Origin: Bacteroidales bacterium
GTDB taxonomy: Bacteria > Bacteroidota > Bacteroidia > Bacteroidales > Lentimicrobiaceae
Assembly: GCA_016709025.1 (NCBI GenBank)
Contig: JADJEQ010000004.1
Coordinates: forward strand, 1-64,000
Length of the DNA stretch: 64,000 nt
Direction of reading: 5' to 3'
Shown: piece by piece, positions 18,472 to 26,505 of the stretch
How positions within the stretch are numbered: the first letter of the stretch is position 1
Layout: every line of letters starts with the position of its first letter
Position numbers and translations under genes: made by a program
The notes under the pieces: generated by a model
What the model saw: only the letters and a program-made list of their open reading frames with translations
What the model was told of the DNA's origin: nothing
The model's database searches: none

Positions 18472-19677
18472 ATGAAAACAAGAACTATACTCTTTCATCT
18501 CATTCTATTACTTAACGGAGGGTCAGCATTTTCATCAGCCTCCAACGATACAACATCAACTATACCAAAAGATATTTCCACGAAACAGGAATCACCCATA
18601 TCGCAGCAGGCTTTCACAATAAAAGCCAGCTACCTGGGTGATATTGGTACAAATGTGGCCGGGGGTATCAGAACCGGAACTGTTTTTATCGGGATGGCTA
18701 ATCTGAAAATCGGGTTTGACACCCGTTTGGCCGGACTCTGAGGAGGCGGGCAGTTATTCGCTAACGGAGCTGCAACGCATGGCCAGTCACCGTCAGAAAA
18801 TCTAACCGGCGACTTTCAGGTTGTTTCGAACATCGATGCAGGTGATCATATATATTTGCACGAGTTGTGGTACAGGCATTCTTTTTCCCGTTTTGAGATA
18901 ACCATCGGACTGCAGGATCTGAATGTGGAGTTTGCAGGCAGTGAAAACGGAAGTCCATTTATCAACAGCTCTTTCGGTATTCCCCCGGTGATTTCCGATA
19001 ATATTCCCGCACCGGTCTTTCCGCTCACAGCCCCCGGAATTACAGGCAAGTTCATTCTCAGCAATGCATTCACCTTGGTTGGCGCTGTTTACGACGGCTG
19101 CCCCACAGCGTTTGAACATAATTTATACAATACCCGTTGGCATCTGAATCCGGATGATGGCAATCTCTTAATGACGGAGTTACAGTGGAAAGGCAATAAC
19201 CTGGAAAATTCAGCAACCTTTAAAGCAGGGTATTATCATCATTCAGGACTCATGGAAACCGACAGCGAAACCGGTGAAAAAACAGAAGTATTTGATCAGA
19301 ATTATGGCTTTTACTTAATTTCTGATCAAACAATATGGAAAGCAAATGAAGGCAACCGTAACATCGGATTTTTCGCTCAGGTAGCCTTAAGCCCGGCAAA
19401 TATCAATAATCATCATTATTACCTTGGCGGAGGAATCACCCTGAATGGAATTTCAAAAAGACAGGCCGGTGATGCAATGGGGATCGCTTTTGCCAGTGCA
19501 GGGTTTCATCGGCCTGGCCAAGAGAACGAAACCACCCTTGAGTTTTTCTACAGGAAACAGATCGGCGATAACTTCTTTGTTCAACCTGACCTTCAATACG
19601 TAATCCATCCTTCAGGCACAGGTGATGAACTCAGCAACGCACTGATGGGAATTCTCAGATTCAGCCTTATATTTTAA
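18472..19677 (+). pseudogene. OprB-like carbohydrate porin with in-frame stop
   Basis: Outer-membrane porin of the OprB type: signal peptide (to about FSSASN), then beta-strand-rich sequence ending LMGILRFSLIF. Conserved stretches flank the lesion: IGFDTRLAGL before, GGGQLFANGAATHGQSPSENL after. In the family a Trp is expected at codon 90, but TGA is found (18739-18741), consistent with a single TGG to TGA change. Frame is otherwise open for 401 codons. It may be a true nonsense mutation, a variant in the sampled cell, or a base-call error. It lies downstream of the hemerythrin/LuxR pair with a 96-bp gap. Confidence 0.75.
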
Positions 19678-19769
19678 AAACATTCTGATGAACCGCCAAA
19701 TACAGGACTGATTTCTGTCAGTTACAATCCGCTTTAAATTAACCTGGAAGGAAACATTGAAGGATAGCA

Positions 19770-19804
19770 AAAAAAAGGGAGGACGTATTTGTCTTCCCTT
19801 TTTA
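19770..19804. terminator. Bidirectional hairpin terminator
   Basis: AAAAAGGGAGGAC-GTATTT-GTCTTCCCTTTTT forms a 13-bp stem with one G-U/G-T pair and A/T tracts on both sides. It sits between the convergent porin and Reeler-like genes. Confidence 0.8.
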
Positions 19805-19823
19805 TATGTTTATAAGATTAAAA

Positions 19824-21935
19824 TCAGTATCTGACAATTTTTCGTGTTGTCGAATTGCCATCCACATAGCGGACTTTCATAAAATAAACACCGGGTTTCA
19901 ATCCGCTGGTATTTAAAGATAATTCAGCTCGCTGAACAGCTGTTTGCACCAGTACAATTTCTCCCCTTGCATCAAATATGAGTATTTCACTCATTCCCGG
20001 AAGCGAAGGGTTCGCATTTAACCATAACTTATCAGTAAATGGATTGGGGAAAACTTTCAGGTCTTCACGTTGCGAAACCACCGGAACATTTACCGTCCAG
20101 TCAATGTCAGTAAAGTTCATGTTGTGAATGAAATCAACAACACTGTCGTTGAGAAGCCCATCCAGGACAATTCTCCAGGCGTGGTCAGCAGGAGGTGCAT
20201 CATATCCTCCGTTCTCGTTGAAATCGGCGTAGAAATCGATGTTGTAGGTCTGCCCCAGATCATGACCAGGCAATTCGAGGAAGATTTCAGGCACCATCAA
20301 TTCTGGAATGATCACCCTGCCGGATTCGTAGAACGACTGCGTATTGGTGATACGCATTTCGAATAGCTGACCAAGGTGAGGCGTCATTTCGGTAGCATGC
20401 AGTGTTATCAGGTAGCTCCACCCAATATCCGTAAATGTGGTGTTGTGAATGAAGGTCAGCGATTTGTCCCCCGAAATACTTCCACTGGCCAAACGCCATG
20501 CATGATCGGCCGGAGGAGCATCGTAAATACCATTTTCATTCATATCGGCATAGAAATCAACCTGATAGGTTTTGCCATTTTCGAGGCAGGGTACACCAAG
20601 TGAAAAAGTAGTAAGATCGGCAATCCGGGTTGCACGGCCGGCCTCTTTACCGGTGGCATTATCAATTAACCTTACCTTGATTTCCTGACCCAGATGAGGA
20701 TTCATTCCGCTGAACTGCAGATTCAACAAGCCCTTCCAAGGAATATCTGTGAAGTTGGTTGAATGCGCAAAATTGAGACTGACATCACCACTGGTATTCA
20801 ATGCTTCCAGACGCCATGTATGGTCAGCAGGCGACGGATCGAATCGCCCGTTGCCGTTCATATCGGCATAAAATTCCACATAGTAACTGTGTCCTGCTTC
20901 AGCAAACGGCAATTTAACCGCGAAGGCGGCACCGGCAACAGCAGTGATGGTAGTTCTCCCCACCTCCTTCATATTGCGGTTGATGTTTACAAGCCTGGCT
21001 TCAAATTTCTGGCCGATGTGAGGATTCATACCGGTAAGATTAAGTGTAACCAGGTAACGCCAGTTGATATCGGTAAAATTGGTGTTGTGAACAAAATTAA
21101 CCGAGGCACCTCCGTTGATGTTATCAGCACTTAAACGCCATGCATGATCTGTTGAAGGCGGATCATAAAGGCCATTTCCACTCATATCTGCATAAAATTC
21201 AATTAAATAGCTATGACCATTCTCAATTCCATCGAAAACTACTGAGAATGATGCAGATGAGACAGATGGCACCTTCTTGCGGTCAATTTCCTTCAGATCA
21301 AGTTTATCAATTAACCGTGCTTCGAAAAGCTGACCAATATGGGGAGTCATGCCTGAGAGATTAAGGGTCAGTGTAGTTTGCGGAGCCACAAACTCCGAAA
21401 CTGTTCGCGAAGATTTATAGATAACATCTCCTGAACTTGCCCCATTTCCGTTCGCAGCGTTAAAGGCAGCATAAAAAGTAATAGTACCTGTTCCTGCCAC
21501 GGGTGCAGTCCAGTTCATATTCCAGGTCCGGCTGTTACCAGTAGGATTGGTACCATTGGTGGTGTGGGTTACCGCTTTATTGGCATTGATAAGTTTTGTT
21601 TCAGTGGCATTGGTGAGAATAAATGTACCTTTCTTAGCATTGGCAGCATTCTCGGCAGTTAATTCAAACCCAAACAGAGCGGCACCGGTATGCGTGGCAG
21701 TTGCTGTAATGGTATAGGTCTGACCCGGAACATATCCGGTAACAGGGATATTTGAGGTTATCCAGCCTGCAACTGTCTGGGCAGTTCCACCATGACAGTC
21801 GGTGCAGGTAGCCCCGCCATCGCCCGGCGAACCGGATTTTGCGCCCGGTGAACCATTGTGAGTTAATACGCTGGAAACAAGCAAAACCAGTAAAAGTGGT
21901 AAGCTTGCGAATAAGTAGAGTCTGTTTCTTTTCAT
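19824..21935 (-). CDS. Reeler-like T9SS-secreted protein with four tandem repeats
   Basis: 703-residue secreted protein. The signal peptide is followed by the Bacteroidota Reeler/anchor-V type domain (NGSPGAKSGSPGDGG) with a CTDCH motif, FGFELTAEN, and KSSRTVSEF. Then come four repeats of about 105 residues, each with GMxPHxGQxFEARL, YxxEFYADMxxNGxYD, PPxDHAWR and HNTNFTDIxW. The ADMNGNGRFD-type segment looks like a Ca-binding EF/dockerin loop. The C-terminus is a T9SS sorting domain (LKVFPNPFTDKLWL, PGVYFMKVRYVDG). The start at 21935 is preferred to an in-frame ATG at 21971, since a -7 box (TACTTTTG, complement of 21969-21976) overlaps the latter. Function unknown; adhesion or matrix binding is possible. 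Confidence 0.75.
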   Translation of the reverse strand: MKRNRLYLFASLPLLLVLLVSSVLTHNGSPGAKSGSPGDGGATCTDCHGGTAQTVAGWITSNIPVTGYVPGQTYTITATATHTGAALFGFELTAENAANAKKGTFILTNATETKLINANKAVTHTTNGTNPTGNSRTWNMNWTAPVAGTGTITFYAAFNAANGNGASSGDVIYKSSRTVSEFVAPQTTLTLNLSGMTPHIGQLFEARLIDKLDLKEIDRKKVPSVSSASFSVVFDGIENGHSYLIEFYADMSGNGLYDPPSTDHAWRLSADNINGGASVNFVHNTNFTDINWRYLVTLNLTGMNPHIGQKFEARLVNINRNMKEVGRTTITAVAGAAFAVKLPFAEAGHSYYVEFYADMNGNGRFDPSPADHTWRLEALNTSGDVSLNFAHSTNFTDIPWKGLLNLQFSGMNPHLGQEIKVRLIDNATGKEAGRATRIADLTTFSLGVPCLENGKTYQVDFYADMNENGIYDAPPADHAWRLASGSISGDKSLTFIHNTTFTDIGWSYLITLHATEMTPHLGQLFEMRITNTQSFYESGRVIIPELMVPEIFLELPGHDLGQTYNIDFYADFNENGGYDAPPADHAWRIVLDGLLNDSVVDFIHNMNFTDIDWTVNVPVVSQREDLKVFPNPFTDKLWLNANPSLPGMSEILIFDARGEIVLVQTAVQRAELSLNTSGLKPGVYFMKVRYVDGNSTTRKIVRY

Positions 21936-21968
21936 AGTCTTGTTATTATTTAGAATTATTTTAAATAA

Positions 21969-21976
21969 CAAAAGTA
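21969..21976 (-). promoter_or_regulatory. Candidate -7 box of the Reeler-like gene
   Basis: TACTTTTG on the minus strand, 34 bp upstream of the preferred start. It supports the shorter protein. No clear -33 box. Confidence 0.4.
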
Positions 21977-22311
21977 TAGACTAAATGGACTTTATAGTTG
22001 TGACTAAAGTTACCAATTCTGAAAAATTTAACAAATAATTAACACTGGCCCCTCATTATCTTATCTTTATCAGACATTTAAAAACACTTTCCGGAATTAT
22101 GTCAGTCAGAAATATGAAATATCTGTTAGTAAACAATTCAAACATATCCGGTTTTGCAATGTTTTGGTAAACGAAAATGAACCTGGTTCCATTTTAGAAA
22201 TCTGATTCAACCAAATTCAGCAATCGCATCATCAATTATTAACATCAACCTGAAATTGCGTGCCCGAGGGATTATTCAGGAACAGAATTGGCACAAAAAT
22301 CTATAATCGGA

Positions 22312-22319
22312 TATTTTTG
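22312..22319 (+). promoter_or_regulatory. Candidate -7 box of the Crp/Fnr gene
   Basis: TATTTTTG matches TAnnTTTG and lies 22 bp before the ATG at 22341, with TTGG at 22288-22291 as a possible -33 box. It falls inside a longer in-frame reading from 22260 and so argues against that start. The rest of 21977-22311 shows nothing recognisable. Confidence 0.5.
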
Positions 22320-22340
22320 CATCACACAAAACACTTTAAC

Positions 22341-22979
22341 ATGGAACTTACTTTACAGGAAACATCAAATTTAAGGAAGGCACATTTTTACCTTGGCAAT
22401 GAACTGATTGATTCCTTGATAAATTACAGTATGGTAATGGAATTCCCTTCTGATACTGAAATTCTGAAAGAAGGGCAATATGTAAAGGTGATTCCCATTG
22501 TATTGCAGGGGCTGATCAAGGTTTACAGCCGGTATGAAGATAAGGAATTGCTGCTCTATTATATTCAGCCCGACGAAAGTTGCATTATGTCGTTTGCTGC
22601 CAGTCTTAACAACGAACCGAGTAAGGTATTTGCTGTTACTGAAGATTACACCAGGGTATTGTTGTTGCCATCCGACAGAATACCCGGGTGGCTGAAAGAG
22701 CATCCGGCAATGAATTCGCTGTTTTTCAACCAGTACAATATGCGGTATGCCGAACTGCTCGACACCATCCGATACCTTCTATATCACAAACTTGATAAGC
22801 GGATTTACGACTATCTGCTGGAAAAGAGTGAGGTAAAAGGGGAAAAGTTGCTCAACATCAGGCATAAACAAATAGCTTCAGAACTCGGCACCGCGCGGGA
22901 GGTTATCAGCCGCCTGCTCAAGAAAATGGAGAAGGAGGGCAAAATCAGACAGCATTCCGATGGAATTGAAATTTTGTAA
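22341..22979 (+). CDS. Crp/Fnr-family transcriptional regulator
   Basis: 212 residues from the ATG at 22341. An N-terminal cyclic-nucleotide-binding-like beta roll (FPSDTEILKEGQYVKVIPIV, GLIKVYSRY, DESCIMSFAASL) precedes a C-terminal winged helix (IRHKQIASELGTAREVISRLLKKMEKEG). There is no N-terminal Cys cluster, so it is not an Fe-S FNR; the ligand is unknown. The gene is followed after 3 bp by a 14-bp palindrome and then a YgaP-like gene, suggesting that the regulator controls that gene. Confidence 0.88.
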   Translation: MELTLQETSNLRKAHFYLGNELIDSLINYSMVMEFPSDTEILKEGQYVKVIPIVLQGLIKVYSRYEDKELLLYYIQPDESCIMSFAASLNNEPSKVFAVTEDYTRVLLLPSDRIPGWLKEHPAMNSLFFNQYNMRYAELLDTIRYLLYHKLDKRIYDYLLEKSEVKGEKLLNIRHKQIASELGTAREVISRLLKKMEKEGKIRQHSDGIEIL

Positions 22980-22982
22980 CCG

Positions 22983-22996
22983 GTGACCCAGGTCAC
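22983..22996. promoter_or_regulatory. Candidate Crp/Fnr operator palindrome
   Basis: GTGACC-CA-GGTCAC is a perfect 14-bp dyad. Its centre lies about 30 bp upstream of the TATCTTTG -7 box of the next gene, that is near the -33 region or just above it. The symmetry resembles TGAN..NTCA sites of the Crp/Fnr family. Confidence 0.6.
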
Positions 22997-23018
22997 TGCA
23001 ATACCATTTAAACCAAAA

Positions 23019-23026
23019 TATCTTTG
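23019..23026 (+). promoter_or_regulatory. Candidate -7 box of the YgaP-like gene
   Basis: TATCTTTG matches TAnnTTTG, 24 bp upstream of the ATG at 23050 and 23 bp downstream of the palindrome. Confidence 0.55.
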
Positions 23027-23049
23027 TGCTTTAATTTAAAAAGAAAACT

Positions 23050-23259
23050 ATGAAAAAGAACATGGGTTCAACCGACCGTATCATTCGTCTGGCACTCGCA
23101 GTGCTGGTGGCAGTATTGTATTTCAGTGGAGTTATTTCCGGCACAACAGGAATTGTTTTACTCATATTGGCTTTTGTATTCGTGATTACAAGCCTGGTAA
23201 GTTTCTGTCCTTTGTATCCTCTGATCGGACTCAACACCAATAAGAAAGCAAAAGTCTGA
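23050..23259 (+). CDS. YgaP-like DUF2892 membrane protein
   Basis: 69-residue membrane protein with two helices (about residues 11-30 and 34-52) and the family ending SFCPLYPLIGLNT. The N-terminus MKKNMGSTDRIIRLALA is typical of DUF2892. In other bacteria this domain is fused or adjacent to rhodanese (YgaP) and linked to sulfur or nitric oxide stress. Here it stands alone, controlled presumably by the upstream Crp/Fnr protein through the palindrome. A terminator follows. Confidence 0.85.
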   Translation: MKKNMGSTDRIIRLALAVLVAVLYFSGVISGTTGIVLLILAFVFVITSLVSFCPLYPLIGLNTNKKAKV

Positions 23260-23270
23260 AAACCTGATGT

Positions 23271-23302
23271 AAAAAAAATGGGGCTAAATGCCCCATTTTT
23301 CC
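23271..23302. terminator. Hairpin terminator (copy 1)
   Basis: AAATGGGG-CTAAAT-GCCCCATTT with A and T tracts on both sides. It serves the convergent YgaP-like gene and the small secreted gene at 23382. It is nearly identical to 25505-25535, as part of the tandem duplication. Confidence 0.85.
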
Positions 23303-23381
23303 TATAAATCGTATCACATCTATAAAACCTATGAACTTATGTTAAAACGACCCCCCGGCCATAATAATCATAACAATGAAT

Positions 23382-23960
23382 CTAATCTATAGGAGCATAT
23401 ACAATCGTTAATAATTCACCCGATCTTCCTGATTTAACCGGGCACTTACCAAGAAGATCCTGTATATCTTCCTGGGGAATATTAGCTGTTACTGTTACCA
23501 CAACATTACCACAACCGCAATCTGAAAAATTTCTGATATTTTTACTTGATTCCCATACACTCTGTTTGTTTTCATTTACACCTTTAAAATCATATACATA
23601 CTTATAATTCAAAGCCAGGTTATTTAAATAATCACATGCATATTTCATTTTTTCCTGGGCAGCTACAGTTATATATTTATTGTTTATACCATTTTCGTCG
23701 AATTCATATATATGAGCAACATTTACCTGATTCTTGTCGGATGAAGCCTCGCAATAGAAAACCAGGCGATCGGGAGTAATTACCTGCTGCCAGGTTTCAA
23801 CTTCACTGTAGTTATTGAAACGGGCATATTCCATTTTGATAAGGGTGCTGTCGAGTCCCATCATGAGGGCAGGGCTCTTTTCTGTTCTGATTTTATTTGA
23901 CTGAGCGTTGGTGCTTAAAACTGCTAAAACCATTCCGAGTACTAACGTTATTTTTTTCAT
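23382..23960 (-). CDS. Small secreted protein, duplicated family (copy 3)
   Basis: 192-residue exported protein of unknown function. The signal peptide ends at STNAQ. The mature part has YARFNNYSEVETWQQVITP, a region rich in Tyr and Lys, and three cysteines in the DCGCGNVVVTV region and GKCPVKS. It is very similar along its full length to the protein encoded at 25616-26194, with the same length, the same 3' flank and the same terminator. Immediately upstream sits a truncated third copy (23973-24254), so this copy now lacks its own long promoter region and may be read through from the one at 24372. Not matched to a known family. Confidence 0.7.
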   Translation of the reverse strand: MKKITLVLGMVLAVLSTNAQSNKIRTEKSPALMMGLDSTLIKMEYARFNNYSEVETWQQVITPDRLVFYCEASSDKNQVNVAHIYEFDENGINNKYITVAAQEKMKYACDYLNNLALNYKYVYDFKGVNENKQSVWESSKNIRNFSDCGCGNVVVTVTANIPQEDIQDLLGKCPVKSGRSGELLTIVYAPID

Positions 23961-23972
23961 GGTTATTTTTTT

Positions 23973-24254
23973 ATCAAATTCTTAAATATGGGCCACAATT
24001 AACTGGTTTTTATCAAATGAAGATTAGCAATAGTACACATTGGCATCGGGAGTAATTACCTGCTGCCATGTTTCTACTTCACTGTAGCTATCAAAACGTG
24101 CATATTCAATTTGAGTAAGGGTACTGTCGGGTTCCACCACAATAGACTGGCTCTTTTCAGATTTATTTTCAATTCCTGATTTATTTTCAATTGACTGAGC
24201 GTTGGTGATTAAAACTGCCAAAATCATTCCGAGCACTAACGTTACTTTTTTCAT
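23973..24254 (-). pseudogene. Truncated copy of the small secreted protein (copy 2)
   Basis: Starts at 24254 with the same signal peptide (MKKVTLVLGMILAVLITNAQ) and YARFDSYSEVETWQQVITP. A TAA stops it after residue 76 (VYYC). Beyond the stop, homology continues in frame as SSFDKNQLIVAHI, another stop, and EFD. It then joins directly to the AAAAAATAACC leader of copy 3. This is a decayed duplicate fused to the next copy, with its upstream region retained. Confidence 0.75.
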
Positions 24255-24371
24255 GGTTATGTCCTATTTTATTTGTTTCCTTTTTTTTGGTTTCTCCTCT
24301 TCTCTATCCTTCCCCCCGGAAGTTTATTTTTTGAATCGGATCGTGAGATTGTTTTGTTAAATCTTACCTGA

Positions 24372-24379
24372 CAAATGTA
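24372..24379 (-). promoter_or_regulatory. Candidate -7 box, promoter copy B
   Basis: TACATTTG on the minus strand, conserved with 26310-26317. Predicted transcript start is about 110 nt upstream of the ATG at 24254, giving a long leader in both copies. Confidence 0.55.
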
Positions 24380-24458
24380 CGTCGCCCTACAGGGCAGCGC
24401 AATTCGTTAAAATACCACTTTTCACAAATAGTTGAGGCAGAAAAATACTGGGTGGAAA

Positions 24459-24472
24459 TACCCATCAGGGTA
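24459..24472. promoter_or_regulatory. Operator-like dyad, copy B
   Basis: TACCC-ATCA-GGGTA, identical to 26397-26410 while the surrounding sequence has diverged. It lies about 80-100 bp upstream of the -7 box, an activator-type position. The TACCCAT half fits the TACYYMT heptamer of NarL-type regulators. Confidence 0.5.
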
Positions 24473-24493
24473 TGGTAGTGATTAAAAAATAAT

Positions 24494-24747
24494 CGCTGTA
24501 AATTTAAATTTCAGATAAGAACAGCGAAAACATTAACTATTTTATTAAAACTAAAATTTATATTTATTTATATATCAATAGTTTACAAAATACTAAATCT
24601 CTTTTTTACTTTGGAGTGATTCTCCAAACAGGATTGGGTTGCCTGGCAGAGTCTACACCCAAACTGTTACTGAATTCTACCTATGGGTACAATCAACACC
24701 TGGGCCTGGTAGGTAAGATTGAATATTTCAATTTAAAAAACCTGCAC
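24494..24747 (-). pseudogene. Remnant of the 3' end of the SUOX-fold gene
   Basis: The minus strand reads VF-stop-IEIFNLTYQAQVLIVPIGRIQ before another stop, aligning to AVFSFSEIFNRNDQAEVLIVPMPEIK of the gene at 26506-27522. Further on, the nucleotide match to that gene's tail fades. A hairpin CGCTGT...ACAGCG (24494-24526) sits where the intact gene has its terminator. This shows that the tandem duplication included the end of the upstream gene. Confidence 0.7.
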
Positions 24748-24762
24748 TAGACTGGTCATTTG

Positions 24763-24846
24763 TGATTGGTTGCTGGTTACTGGTTTCTGGTTGCTGGTTG
24801 CTGGTTGCTGGTTGCTGGTTAGACTGGTTACTTGTCTGACTGGTTG
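24763..24846. repeat. CTGGTTG simple repeat tract
   Basis: About ten units of CTGGTTG/CTGGTTA/CTGGTTT. It is the reverse complement of the CCAGTAACCAG tract at 16850-16905, so the same word family occurs in both orientations. Confidence 0.85.
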
Positions 24847-24859
24847 ATATTCCGGATGC

Positions 24860-25500
24860 GGGTTTCTTTCTCTCCCTCTCTTCCTATTCCTCTCACACCA
24901 AACCCGTCTCATTCACCTCGTCTCTTCGTCTCTCAGTCTCTCAGCCTCCTGTTCTCTTCAGGGCTTTATTTTCTTGGGTGGGCCCCCCCCCGGTTGTTTG
25001 GGCTGTATCCGTGGGATTCGCTGCGCTCGCCCACGGTTATGATGTTTCGCCCTTTCAGGGCTATCCATTTTCTATTAGTTTATCAGTCTCTCTGTCTCTC
25101 GATCTCCGTCTCTCGTCTCCCTAATTCACTTATTCTCTTAGTCACTTCTTATCCCATTCTCCCATTCTCCCATTCTCTCACTCTCCCTTTTCCCATGTTA
25201 TCTTGTGTATTCGGATTGTTACGCCCTTTCAGGGCTTTATTTTCTTCAGGTTGAGTATCCGTGGGCTTCGCTTCACTTCACCCACGGTTTAGATGTTTCG
25301 CCCTTTCAGGGCTATCCTTTTCTCTTAGCATCTTCATCACTACTTCTCCCAGCCTACCTGACTCTCAGTCCCCATAGACACTTCTTCACTCTGACTCTTA
25401 GTCTCCTTCTCTCCTTCTCTCCTTCTCTTTACTCAACTCACTCACAAAACTCACCACTCACTCTTACCTCCTACCTCTTCCTTCCATAAAGCGTCAGAAG
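24860..25500. repeat. CT-rich low-complexity DNA with two REP-like units
   Basis: Long CTCTCCCTCTC/TCTCAGTCTC tracts surround two related units at 24957-25075 and 25221-25322. Each unit has GCCCTTTCAGGGC at the ends and a central dyad CCGTGGG...TTCGC...CCCACGG. The resemblance is to Bacteroidota REP/BIME-type palindromes. Apparent reading frames here encode Ser/Leu-rich low-complexity sequence and are not genes. Confidence 0.7.
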
Positions 25501-25504
25501 GCAT

Positions 25505-25535
25505 AAAAAAAATGGGGCTAATTGCCCCATTTTTC
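25505..25535. terminator. Hairpin terminator (copy 2)
   Basis: AAATGGGG-CTAATT-GCCCCATTT followed by T tract; the twin of 23271-23302, downstream of the small secreted gene at 25616. Confidence 0.85.
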
Positions 25536-25615
25536 CTATAAATCGTATCACATCTATAAAACCTATGAACTTATGTTAAAACGACCCCCCGGCCATAATA
25601 ATCATAACAATGAAT

Positions 25616-26194
25616 CTAATTTATAGGAGCATATACAATCGTTAATAATTCACCCGATTTCCCGGTTTTAACCGGGCATTTGCCAAGAAGGTTCTGTATG
25701 TCTTCCTGGGGAATATTAGCTGTTACTGTTACCACAACATTACCACAACCGCAATCTGCAAAATTTCTTATATTCTTACTGGATTCCCAAACACTCTGAT
25801 TGTTTTCATTTATACCTTTAAAGTCGTATACATACTTGTAATTTAAAGCAAGATTATTCAAATAGTCTTCAGCATATTTCTTTTTTTCCTGGGCTGCTAC
25901 TGTTATATACTTATTGTTTATACCATTTTCATCGAATTCATAAATATGAGCAACGTTTACCTGATTCTTGTCGGATGAAGCTTCGCAATAAAAAATAAGA
26001 CGTTCGGGAGTAATTACCTGCTGCCAGGTTTCAACTTCACTGTAGTTATTGAAACGGGCATATTCCATTTTAATAAGGGTGCTGTCGAGTCCCATCATCA
26101 TTGCCGGGCTTTTTTCTGCTTTGTTCTTATTTGACTGAGCGTTGCTGATTACAACTGCCAACATCATCGCGAGAACTAAAGTTACTTTTTTCAT
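25616..26194 (-). CDS. Small secreted protein, duplicated family (copy 1)
   Basis: 192 residues from the ATG at 26194; a longer frame to 26386 only reads the leader. Signal peptide ends VVISNAQ, then NKNKAEKSPAMMMGLDSTLIK, YARFNNYSEVETWQQVITP, NNKYITVAAQEKKKYAEDYL, DCGCGNVVVTVTANI and LLTIVYAPIN. It is nearly identical in plan to copy 3, with scattered substitutions, meaning both have been kept under selection. It lies 311 bp after the SUOX-fold gene, behind that gene's terminator, with its own promoter and operator-like dyads. Unknown function; a secreted partner of the adjacent receptor locus is possible. Confidence 0.72.
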   Translation of the reverse strand: MKKVTLVLAMMLAVVISNAQSNKNKAEKSPAMMMGLDSTLIKMEYARFNNYSEVETWQQVITPERLIFYCEASSDKNQVNVAHIYEFDENGINNKYITVAAQEKKKYAEDYLNNLALNYKYVYDFKGINENNQSVWESSKNIRNFADCGCGNVVVTVTANIPQEDIQNLLGKCPVKTGKSGELLTIVYAPIN

Positions 26195-26309
26195 GGTTAT
26201 ATCCTTTTTGTTTGTTTCCTTTTTTTGTTTTCTCCCTTTTCTTTTGATCCTTCCCCCCGGAAGTTTTTTTGAATCGGATCGTAAGAATGTTTTGGTAAAT
26301 CTTACCCGA

Positions 26310-26317
26310 CAAATGTA
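26310..26317 (-). promoter_or_regulatory. Candidate -7 box, promoter copy A
   Basis: TACATTTG on the minus strand with an AATTG about 20 bp upstream as a weak -33 box. Conserved in the duplicate at 24372-24379. Confidence 0.6.
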
Positions 26318-26385
26318 CGGCGACCCGCAGGGCAGCGCAATTCGTTTAAATACTACTTTTGAAAATGAGTGGGGGCAGAAAAACA

Positions 26386-26410
26386 ATGGGTAGAAATACC
26401 CATCAGGGTA
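26386..26410. promoter_or_regulatory. Operator-like overlapping dyads, copy A
   Basis: ATGGGTA-GAAA-TACCCAT and TACCC-ATCA-GGGTA share the central TACCCAT, giving three half sites in 25 bp. Only the second dyad is perfectly conserved in copy B. LuxR-type regulators are encoded elsewhere in the window (17683, 56931), but no link is shown. Confidence 0.55.
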
Positions 26411-26450
26411 ACATAGAGGAGAATTAGCAATTCAAGATGTTAAAAGTATA

Positions 26451-26487
26451 AAAAAAAACGGAGAAATCAGTTACGATCCTCCGTTAA
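26451..26487 (-). terminator. Terminator of the SUOX-fold gene
   Basis: AACGGAG...CTCCGTT arms; on the minus strand the stem is followed by a run of nine T. Located 20-55 bp after the stop at 26506. Confidence 0.85.
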
Positions 26488-26505
26488 ACAAAAAATTTTA
26501 ACTAT

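Noticed and set aside
18739..18741. TGA read as Trp by an altered genetic code
   Set aside because: Other genes in the window (for example the CydX-like ORF at 41993 and hypD at 4580) end with TGA, so TGA is a stop.
24832..25489. Two long frames encoding Ser/Leu/Pro-rich proteins
   Set aside because: They are translations of CT-rich simple repeats and REP-like units, with no domain or start signal.
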